Positions 41,900 to 47,993 of a stretch of DNA of 47,993 nt are shown piece after piece; position 1 is the first letter of the stretch, and every line of letters starts with the position of its first letter. A model generated the notes under the pieces. The model did not search any database and was not told the DNA's origin. It worked only from the letters and a program-made list of their open reading frames with translations. The DNA is from a virus. Both the position numbers and the translations under genes were made by a program. The stretch lies in the IMG/VR virus record IMGVR_UViG_3300008110_000088, positions 1 to 47,993 of that record, one strand, 5' to 3'.

Positions 41900-42601
41900 A
41901 TGATATTTAGCAAAAATAACTATCCGACGGGATTTTATGTGTACGCATATCTGCGTAATAATGGAACACCGTACTATATCGGAAAAGGTAAAAGTAAACG
42001 GGCAATTGAAAAACACTCCGTCAGTGTACCGAAAAACTTTGAAAAAATAATAATACTTGAAAAAGATTTATCTGAATTAGGTGCCTTTGCCATTGAAAGA
42101 AGAATGATTCGTTGGTATGGGAGAAAAGACTTGGGAACCGGTGTACTGCTGAACCGCACCAACGGGGGTGAGGGTAATTCAGGGATAGTTCAGACTGAGG
42201 AGTCAAAACGAAAACGGTCTGAAAAATTAAAGGGGAAACCTAGTGCTAGACAAAACTACAAAACTTCTGACAAAACTAAAGAAAAGTTAAGAGTGGTATT
42301 GACTGGGAAAACAAGAAGTGACCAACATAAAATTAATAATGCTATGGCTAACAAGGGTAAGAAAAGGTCTGCTGAACAAAATGAAGCTAACCGAATAAGA
42401 AATTTAGGGCAGAGCAATGCAAATTATGACGCTACCATGTATTCGTTTACTCATCTTAATGGCGTGATTGAAACATGCACTAGAAACAAGTTTAGTAAAA
42501 AGTATAGTATTCCGGTCGGAGATATAGGAAGAGTTACTTCTGGAAAATTAAAAAAGATTAAGGGATGGTTTATCACCCCTTATCTTCTTACCAAGCCTTA
42601 A
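41900..42601 (+). CDS. GIY-YIG homing endonuclease with NUMOD3-like repeats
   Basis: The N-terminal GIY-YIG nuclease domain has GFYVYAYL (11-18), [11 protein letters not shown] (25-35), the probable catalytic E66 in AIERRMI, and [10 protein letters not shown] (84-93). Residues 98-170 contain two or three NUMOD3-like basic helices, for example [30 protein letters not shown] and [16 protein letters not shown]. The C-terminus has a helix-turn-helix-like [20 protein letters not shown]. Free-standing enzymes of this kind spread by cutting phages that lack them. AAGGAG precedes the ATG. Its end overlaps the convergent gene by 14 bases. I see no group I intron around it. Confidence 0.9.
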   Translation: MIFSKNNYPTGFYVYAYLRNNGTPYYIGKGKSKRAIEKHSVSVPKNFEKIIILEKDLSELGAFAIERRMIRWYGRKDLGTGVLLNRTNGGEGNSGIVQTEESKRKRSEKLKGKPSARQNYKTSDKTKEKLRVVLTGKTRSDQHKINNAMANKGKKRSAEQNEANRIRNLGQSNANYDATMYSFTHLNGVIETCTRNKFSKKYSIPVGDIGRVTSGKLKKIKGWFITPYLLTKP

Positions 42602-43748
42602 GAACAATCATATTGTCATTTGTCCTACCATTAGGGGTAGTACCCACAGCCTTCACTTCGTCAAAGAACTTTCTACCCGCGGGCTTACCTAACTTCATAA
42701 ATTCTTTTAGCTGGTCTCCGGGTTTCCGCAAAGTCTTAGATTGGCTCTTGTTGATGTCGATACCTAGAATTGCAGTTCCCTTGACAGTAAATGACTTACT
42801 ATACTCATCCGCAACTAGATAAACTAGTTTACGCTTTACTGTATCATACAGATAACATTCACTAGAGCCATGAAGTTTAGTTGGATGCACACTAATCAAA
42901 TCCAGTTTATTGATTGGATCCTTGAATTCTTTCAAGTACTTCAATTTAGCTACAATCTTCTCAATAGGTACCGCTTTCTTTTTACGGGGTGCTTTGCTAG
43001 CTTTCTTAATTGAGATATAGCTATTAAGGTCACTCAACACCTGCTCAATAAATTTAAGTGTATTACGCAATTTAACTTTGCCCAAATAATTATAGGCTTC
43101 TGCCAATTGCTCGTCCTCACCCTGAGAAACCATATCAAATTCTTGTTGCTTACGTTTCCAGATTTCAACAATCAATGGGATATGCTGGGGCATGACATTA
43201 AACTTAGCAACAATGTCAACTGTTTTTTGTGTAACTTTCTGGTCAGTGATCCATTCATCAAAAATAGATTCTAGTTCACCTGCGGCTTCTAGTGCTTTTT
43301 CACGCATAATCTCCTGCACATTAGGACGATTACTGGGTTCTTTTTCTTTTTCAATAACCTCAGGCTTGTTGACCAATTTGTACAATCGGCTTATCTCATT
43401 TTCAAGGGTAGTTGATTCATGTTCATTAAGTTCCAGTCCACGCAATGTCATGCGGGCCAGCCAACACAACGTCATCAAAAACTCAGATTCGTGAACCTTA
43501 CGCAAATGTTTGGCTTCAACAATACGATTGTGATATTCTAGGTATGAACAAATCAACTCTTTGGCATCTTTTTTACCATAAAAACGATTGTACCATGTAA
43601 AACTTTGTGTCAATGCCAAAGTTCTACGATCACTATCGGGTTGCAATGGGAAGAAGGGTTCTTCACCCATATATTTTGTGTCAGCATCACGTGGATTTAG
43701 TGCTTTGACAAAGTGGTCAGAAGTTGGTTTGGGTTTACGGGTTGCCAT
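42588..43748 (-). CDS. Hypothetical phage protein (386 aa), early-type promoter
   Basis: This soluble, mainly helical, Lys-rich protein begins [20 protein letters not shown]. Recognisable runs include [20 protein letters not shown], a [20 protein letters not shown] basic segment near residue 255 and [20 protein letters not shown] near the end. It resembles conserved unknowns of T4-like phages, but I cannot assign a function. AGGAG precedes the ATG. A perfect-consensus sigma70 promoter lies directly upstream, unlike the structural genes around it. Confidence 0.7.
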   Translation of the reverse strand: MATRKPKPTSDHFVKALNPRDADTKYMGEEPFFPLQPDSDRRTLALTQSFTWYNRFYGKKDAKELICSYLEYHNRIVEAKHLRKVHESEFLMTLCWLARMTLRGLELNEHESTTLENEISRLYKLVNKPEVIEKEKEPSNRPNVQEIMREKALEAAGELESIFDEWITDQKVTQKTVDIVAKFNVMPQHIPLIVEIWKRKQQEFDMVSQGEDEQLAEAYNYLGKVKLRNTLKFIEQVLSDLNSYISIKKASKAPRKKKAVPIEKIVAKLKYLKEFKDPINKLDLISVHPTKLHGSSECYLYDTVKRKLVYLVADEYSKSFTVKGTAILGIDINKSQSKTLRKPGDQLKEFMKLGKPAGRKFFDEVKAVGTTPNGRTNDNMIVLKAW

Positions 43749-43772
43749 GTGTTCTCCTATTACGATTCATGT

Positions 43773-43801
43773 ATTATATATGATATTCCATTATTTGTCA
43801 A
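43773..43801 (-). promoter_or_regulatory. Perfect-consensus sigma70 promoter
   Basis: TTGACA (43801-43796), a 17-base spacer and TATAAT (43778-43773) on the minus strand. Predicted initiation near 43766 gives a leader of about 18 bases containing AGGAG. Confidence 0.88.
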
Positions 43802-43823
43802 GTTCTATAGGTAATACTTTAGA

Positions 43824-43831
43824 CATAAATA
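43824..43831 (+). promoter_or_regulatory. Late promoter of the gp14-gp15-Nudix operon
   Basis: CATAAATA followed by C on the plus strand, 20 bases before the gp14 ATG. No strong Shine-Dalgarno lies between. It is the main late promoter seen on this strand. Confidence 0.6.
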
Positions 43832-43851
43832 CTAAGTAAACGGATAACAAC

Positions 43852-45783
43852 ATGCCTAGACTTTCATTATATCGTCCACAGAAATCAAATGATTATAGAT
43901 TCCTTGATAGAACAATTAAGGAGATGTTTGTCGTGGGAGGAACGGATCTATATGTTCACAAGTATTTAGGCATACCAGATACCGGGGCTAGTGCTGATTT
44001 GACACAACCCCAATACGATACTCTGGACCCGACCAACATACAGGATTTACTATTCTTAGAAAATCGTGATAGAAAGTATGATACTAGCATTTATAGAATT
44101 CGTGGTCACTATAATGTAATGAATTTAGACTTTGACCTAAGTCAGTTTGGATTGTTTTTAAACAATGATATCATTTTTATAACTATACATTATAATGATA
44201 TGATAGAACTAATAGGTCGTAAATTAATGGTAGGTGACGTATTAGAGTTGCCTCATTTGACTGACTATCATCCACTCAATGAAACTATACCAGTAGGGTT
44301 GCGTAGATATTATCAAGTTACTGATGGTAACTTTGCTAGTGAAGGTTTTAGTCAAACATGGTACCCACACTTGTGGCGTGTGAAATGTGAACCATTAGTT
44401 GACAGTCAAGAATTTAGCAACATATTAAGTCAGCCGTTAGAAAAAGATAACTTCTTAGGTGATTGGGATCCTACTAAAACATATATCATTCCTGCAGGAC
44501 AAACATATACAATTCAATATGGTGACAAGACTTATACAATCACCGGGGCAAGTCCAGGTGGCACCACAGTACCTGCAGGGGTCGCCCCAACTGATCCGTT
44601 ATATTGGCAGCTTAGTACTGCTGATAATCTACGTGATATTATAGGTAGATACAATAAGAACATTGAAATCAATGATGCAGTGATTGCAGAAGCAAGTAGA
44701 TTATTACCTAAGACAGGTTACGATAGAAGTCAATTGTATCTTGTACCTACATTAGATGGTGAACCGGAACCTCCAGTCAATATTATTGCACCAACTGGAA
44801 ATCCTGTACCAACTAGAGCTACTGTATTCTTAATGTCAAATCCTATGTACAAGAATCCAAGTCCAGTACTTAGAATAGGTGCTGAGGCTCGTAAAAAATT
44901 ATGGAGTTTAACCGGCAACGATGCTGATAAATTACGTGAACAACTTGCAATCACTCTAAAGACTGCAAAATTAGCGCCACAACGTACTGACACCGGTAGT
45001 GGTCAGGTAGATGGTACATTAGTGTTGTTGGCTAAAGCTACTGGACCTGTCTCTGCTCCATATGGTACAGCAGATAATACATATAGTACAGCAGACAACT
45101 TCCCAACATTCACTCTTACATCACTAGCAGTACCAATTGGAAGTACCGTTATTAGTGTGCAACCTCTAGATGTTACACAAGACATTGCGCCATTGAATAA
45201 TCTATCAGCGTTTGTTACTTCAGTAAATGGCACAAGAACAGATATATTTGACTATGGCACACGAATTGTTAGTGTGAATAGAGTAAACAACACATTTGTT
45301 GTAGATATTCCTACAGTAGCCTTTATGCCAGCTGGTACTGAGATTACAATTGAACCTAATTTCCCATATACAATTAGTCAACAAATGGATTTCCGTGCTG
45401 ACTGTGATCCTAGATTTGTATATGTAACCCGATCAAGCCCACAAGGATTTGGTTATACAGATGGTTACATGATCGGGGACGGGACAGCACCTAATGGATT
45501 CCCAGTTGGATCAGGTATAACTTTCCCTGTACAACCCGCAGTAGGAGATTACTTCTTACGTACAGATTATCTACCTAACTTATTATATCGTTGGGACGGT
45601 TCACTATGGATTAGAATTGGTCAGAGTTCACGTGCAGGAGTAGCATTTGATTCTACTGTACCAGGACAACAATCACAATTGTCATCTTTCATCAACAATA
45701 CACAAACATTAACATTAACAGATGGTACAGTAGTACCACAACAGCAACCATTGTCAACACTATTGACGATACAACCAGATTAA
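43852..45783 (+). CDS. 14: Neck protein, gp14-like, enlarged (643 aa)
   Basis: The first 190 residues have the gp14 pattern: TIKEMFVVGGTDLYVHKYLG, NIQDLLFLENRDRKYDTSIY, NVMNLDFDLSQFGLFLNNDI, GRKLMVGDVLELPHLTDYHP and HLWRVKCEPLVDSQEF. T4 gp14 is under 260 residues. Here about 400 more residues carry beta-rich inserts, including a GDYFLRTDYLPNLLYRWDG module near residues 570-590 that also occurs in the sheath. The neck complex seals packaged heads and receives the tail. Confidence 0.7.
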   Translation: MPRLSLYRPQKSNDYRFLDRTIKEMFVVGGTDLYVHKYLGIPDTGASADLTQPQYDTLDPTNIQDLLFLENRDRKYDTSIYRIRGHYNVMNLDFDLSQFGLFLNNDIIFITIHYNDMIELIGRKLMVGDVLELPHLTDYHPLNETIPVGLRRYYQVTDGNFASEGFSQTWYPHLWRVKCEPLVDSQEFSNILSQPLEKDNFLGDWDPTKTYIIPAGQTYTIQYGDKTYTITGASPGGTTVPAGVAPTDPLYWQLSTADNLRDIIGRYNKNIEINDAVIAEASRLLPKTGYDRSQLYLVPTLDGEPEPPVNIIAPTGNPVPTRATVFLMSNPMYKNPSPVLRIGAEARKKLWSLTGNDADKLREQLAITLKTAKLAPQRTDTGSGQVDGTLVLLAKATGPVSAPYGTADNTYSTADNFPTFTLTSLAVPIGSTVISVQPLDVTQDIAPLNNLSAFVTSVNGTRTDIFDYGTRIVSVNRVNNTFVVDIPTVAFMPAGTEITIEPNFPYTISQQMDFRADCDPRFVYVTRSSPQGFGYTDGYMIGDGTAPNGFPVGSGITFPVQPAVGDYFLRTDYLPNLLYRWDGSLWIRIGQSSRAGVAFDSTVPGQQSQLSSFINNTQTLTLTDGTVVPQQQPLSTLLTIQPD

Positions 45784-45791
45784 GGTTTATA

Positions 45792-47162
45792 ATGGCACAG
45801 TTTTTTTACGACAATCAAATAAGAAGATTCTTAATTCAGTTTGCAAGAATTTTCAGCAATTGGCAAGTAACTAAAGGCAAAGACCCTGCAGGTAATGACA
45901 TACTTATACGTGTCCCTATTCAATATGGTGATTCAAGTCGTATGGCTAGTACGCAAATTGCACAGAATAGCCCTAGCAGTTTACCTAGCGCGCCTTTGAT
46001 TACGTATTACATTAGTGGATTAGAATATGATCAGAAAAGAACACAGGATCCTTATTTTATTGATAAGGTAAGTGTTCGCCAACGTCAGTATAATACAGAG
46101 ACTCAAAGTTATCAAACAACACAAGGGCAAGCATTTACAGTAGAACGTGTAATGCCAGTTCCCTATACATTACGAATAACAGTAGATTTTTGGACAACTA
46201 ACTATTTGCAAAAATTAGAATTGATAGAACAACTAGGTGTGTTATTCAATCCTAGTATGGAACTACAAAGCACAGATAACTTTATTGATTGGACCAGTTT
46301 AAGTGTTGTATATCAAGATGGATTGACATTTAGCAGTAGAACAATACCACAAGGTACTGGCAACCCTATTGATGTGTTGACTTGGAAGTTTTGGATGCCA
46401 ATCTGGATTAGCAGTCCTGCTAAGATTAAGAAACTTGGTGTTATTCATAAAATTATTGCTAGTATATTTAAGGGCAATGCTCTTACAGATATGCAAGATG
46501 ATGATATGTTATTGGGAACTAGACAAAAGATTACCCCCTATGGTTATAAAATATTGTTCATAGGTAACACATTACAAATATTACCTAGCAACGAGGCTTT
46601 TTATCCAAGAAATACAGACTTAGATTTACCAACTAACCCTGATACAACCGTGTATTGGCAAAGTGTATTGAATGTATATGGCACTGTACGCCCCGGTATC
46701 AGTCAGATTTGGTTACAGAATCCATATATGGATACCGAGATTGTAGGTACAATTGCGTTTAATCCAACTGATGATAGATTATTAATATATGATATTGACG
46801 TTGACACATTGCCAGAAAATACTTTACAGGCTGTAGATAGTGTTGTCAACCCGTTACTAAAAGGTCCAGGTCATGGATTGCCAGAGGCTGAATCAGGTCA
46901 GCGTTATCTTATTGTAGAGGCTATTGGCAGTGAATTGAATACTGATCCATCTATTGCATGGGGTAATGTAGTTGCTAATGCTAATGACATTATTGAATTT
47001 GATGGTCTTGATTGGGTAGTAAGTTTTGATAGTGTTAACACATTGAATCTTGAATATGTTACTAACCTAACGACTGAAGTTCAATATCGTTGGGCAGAAA
47101 GTATGTGGATGAAATCATACGAAGGATGGTATGAGCAAGGGGATTATTCTATCGTAATCTAA
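45792..47162 (+). CDS. 15: Sheath stabiliser/terminator, gp15-like, enlarged (456 aa)
   Basis: The N-terminus follows T4 gp15. FFYDNQIRRFLIQFARIFSN (4-23) matches gp15 FYNSSFRRYATLMGDLFSN, and ILIRVPIQYGDSSRMA matches the IRVPITYASKEH segment. A PVPYTLRITVDFWTTNYLQK segment follows, as does LEQLGVLFNP-like ELIEQLGVLFNP. T4 gp15 has 272 residues. The extra C-terminal region (about 280-456) includes ANANDIIEFDGLDWVVSFDS. The protein would cap the top of the tail. The gene starts 8 bases after the gp14 stop. Confidence 0.72.
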   Translation: MAQFFYDNQIRRFLIQFARIFSNWQVTKGKDPAGNDILIRVPIQYGDSSRMASTQIAQNSPSSLPSAPLITYYISGLEYDQKRTQDPYFIDKVSVRQRQYNTETQSYQTTQGQAFTVERVMPVPYTLRITVDFWTTNYLQKLELIEQLGVLFNPSMELQSTDNFIDWTSLSVVYQDGLTFSSRTIPQGTGNPIDVLTWKFWMPIWISSPAKIKKLGVIHKIIASIFKGNALTDMQDDDMLLGTRQKITPYGYKILFIGNTLQILPSNEAFYPRNTDLDLPTNPDTTVYWQSVLNVYGTVRPGISQIWLQNPYMDTEIVGTIAFNPTDDRLLIYDIDVDTLPENTLQAVDSVVNPLLKGPGHGLPEAESGQRYLIVEAIGSELNTDPSIAWGNVVANANDIIEFDGLDWVVSFDSVNTLNLEYVTNLTTEVQYRWAESMWMKSYEGWYEQGDYSIVI

Positions 47163-47183
47163 TACTGTGATAAATCATAGTAT
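47162..47183 (+). promoter_or_regulatory. Late-like promoter at the centre of a near-perfect palindrome (Nudix gene)
   Basis: Ten-base arms (47162-47171 and 47174-47183) pair fully if one G-U is allowed. GATAAATC occupies 47169-47176 and is followed by exactly 5 bases and then the ATG at 47182. The geometry mirrors that at 20961-20982. The last base of the octamer is not consensus. Confidence 0.5.
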
Positions 47184-47610
47184 GACTAATATCATCTATA
47201 ATAATTCTGCAGGTGTATTTTTTTATTCACAAGACACTCAAAGATTTTTATACCTATTACGCAGTGATGATAAGAATCCGGGCAATTGGGGTATACCCGG
47301 CGGCAAAATAGAACAGAATGAAACTCTGTTTGAAGGTCTTGAACGTGAATGCTTAGAAGAAATAAGTTATTTTCCCAACGATGCAAAATTAATACCCATT
47401 CAAAAATTTGTTAATAATACATTCACTTATCATACATTTTTTTGCAAGATAGAGAAAGAATTCATACCCACATTAAACGATGAACATTGTGGCTATGCAT
47501 GGTTAGATCAATTACATTATCCAAAACCATTACATCCCGGATTGTTTAACACAATAAATTTTGATGTGGTTCAAACTAAATTACAAAATCTCATAAAAAA
47601 AGCCGCATGA
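47182..47610 (+). CDS. Nudix hydrolase
   Basis: This 142-residue protein has a clear Nudix box at residues 41-63: GKIEQNE, seven residues, then RECLEEISY. The Gly before the last position is Ser (S62). NWGIPGGK precedes the box as usual. Nudix enzymes hydrolyse nucleoside diphosphate derivatives; the substrate is not predictable, and options include NAD, ADP-ribose, Ap4A and oxidised dNTPs. I choose ATG at 47182 over a GTG at 47167, which lies in the upstream palindrome arm. No Shine-Dalgarno. The TGA lies in the loop of the terminator. Confidence 0.87.
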   Translation: MTNIIYNNSAGVFFYSQDTQRFLYLLRSDDKNPGNWGIPGGKIEQNETLFEGLERECLEEISYFPNDAKLIPIQKFVNNTFTYHTFFCKIEKEFIPTLNDEHCGYAWLDQLHYPKPLHPGLFNTINFDVVQTKLQNLIKKAA

Positions 47611-47621
47611 AGCGGCTTTTT
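47597..47621. terminator. Bidirectional terminator containing the Nudix stop codon
   Basis: Arms AAAAAGCCGC (47597-47606) and GCGGCTTTTT (47612-47621) pair perfectly around a five-base loop. A and T runs on both sides allow action for the plus-strand operon and the minus-strand fibre gene. The Nudix TGA (47608-47610) is in the loop. Confidence 0.92.
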
Positions 47622-47638
47622 GTTTCAGTATAAACTGA

Positions 47639-47993
47639 TTAGCAATAGTTATCAACTGCTACATAAATTAAGCCTGTTGAATCGTCCGGTGTGTCACTTG
47701 CACCGTCCAATGTTGCAATATACTTAGTACCTGGATTTTCATCTATGCCATTGTCAGTGAAGTCAACAGCAAAGTGGTCAGTAACATAAGCCGCATACAC
47801 ATCTGATCCACTAGCTTTGTTTAGATTAATGTTCATTTGATTTCTAGTCAAACTTGCATCAGCCGTATTTACTAATGTACAAACACCAATTGGATAAACA
47901 TAACCATCAGTAGTTAAGCCAACACCGTTAGTTGAAGCAGTAAAAATTTTACCTGCGGCTGCATCTGGACCTGCGCCCAATGCTTCCCAATCT
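47639..47993 (-). CDS. Fibre or virion protein, C-terminal part (cut by window edge)
   Basis: The frame is open to the right edge, about 117 residues. The first visible residues read DWEALGAGPDAAAGKIFTAS, matching a W-x-x-(L/I)GA...G..FTA module common in phage fibre proteins. TDGYVYPIGVCTLVNTADAS and a beta-rich end with YAAYVTDHFAVDF follow. A TTG could be read as a start, but the motif continues upstream of it, so the gene is taken as partial. The frame stops 17 bases from the terminator. Confidence 0.6.
   Translation of the reverse strand, partial: DWEALGAGPDAAAGKIFTASTNGVGLTTDGYVYPIGVCTLVNTADASLTRNQMNINLNKASGSDVYAAYVTDHFAVDFTDNGIDENPGTKYIATLDGASDTPDDSTGLIYVAVDNYC

Overview
The window is part of the genome of a T4-like contractile-tailed phage (myovirus), AT-rich and tightly packed. 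Nearly every reading frame touches or overlaps the next one, with TAATG or ATGA junctions. The T4-type identity rests on recognisable homologues of the tail sheath (gp18), tail tube (gp19), neck proteins (gp13, gp14), sheath stabiliser (gp15), head-completion nuclease (gp4), small terminase (gp16), sliding-clamp loader (gp44), dNMP kinase (gp1) and a GroES-like co-chaperonin. It also rests on repeated T4-type late promoters (NATAAATA, often followed by C). The accessory genes (PhoH, MazG, long repeat-built fibres) resemble those of aquatic T4-like phages. The host cannot be named from the sequence. It uses sigma70-type promoters, since five good -35/-10 pairs are present, all with 17-base spacers.

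Layout. 1-5892: a pirin-like gene cut by the window edge and two fibre/adhesin proteins. 5901-10282: a Pol-beta-type nucleotidyltransferase, a GT-A glycosyltransferase, an HxGH nucleotidylyltransferase and two small proteins. 10310-14075: an unknown protein, a ClpA-type unfoldase and a DnaJ. 14115-15923: a holin candidate and two unknowns. 16091-16873 (+): PhoH. 16896-20962: a replication/chaperone operon (clamp loader, GroES-like, DnaE fragment, several unknowns). 20996-29071: fibre/baseplate genes with a GH19 endolysin inserted. 29170-33760: an 812-aa composite protein, small membrane and unknown proteins, gp16 and gp4. 33781-39223: tube initiator-like, tail tube and a giant sheath. 39344-41773: HNH-like (+), dNMP kinase, gp13, MazG and a small membrane protein. 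41900-42601 (+): GIY-YIG homing endonuclease. 42588-43748: unknown. 43852-47610 (+): gp14, gp15 and a Nudix hydrolase. 47639-47993: the end of another fibre-like gene. Large terminase, portal and major capsid genes are not in the window.

The most striking signal is regulatory. At about ten gene starts the promoter core lies inside an inverted repeat. The downstream arm of that repeat carries the ribosome-binding site or the start codon. Read-through RNA would fold and hide the start, whereas RNA begun at the internal promoter would lack the upstream arm. This is the logic known for T4 lysozyme (gene e) and I-TevI, but here it seems genome-wide, and in at least three places it is combined with promoter spacing that predicts leaderless mRNAs.

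No stretch over 300 bases lacks a gene. The largest gaps (15924-16090, 41774-41899, 39224-39343, 43749-43851, 29072-29169) hold promoters, hairpins and a terminator. I saw no tRNA, CRISPR array, insertion sequence, integrase or reverse transcriptase.
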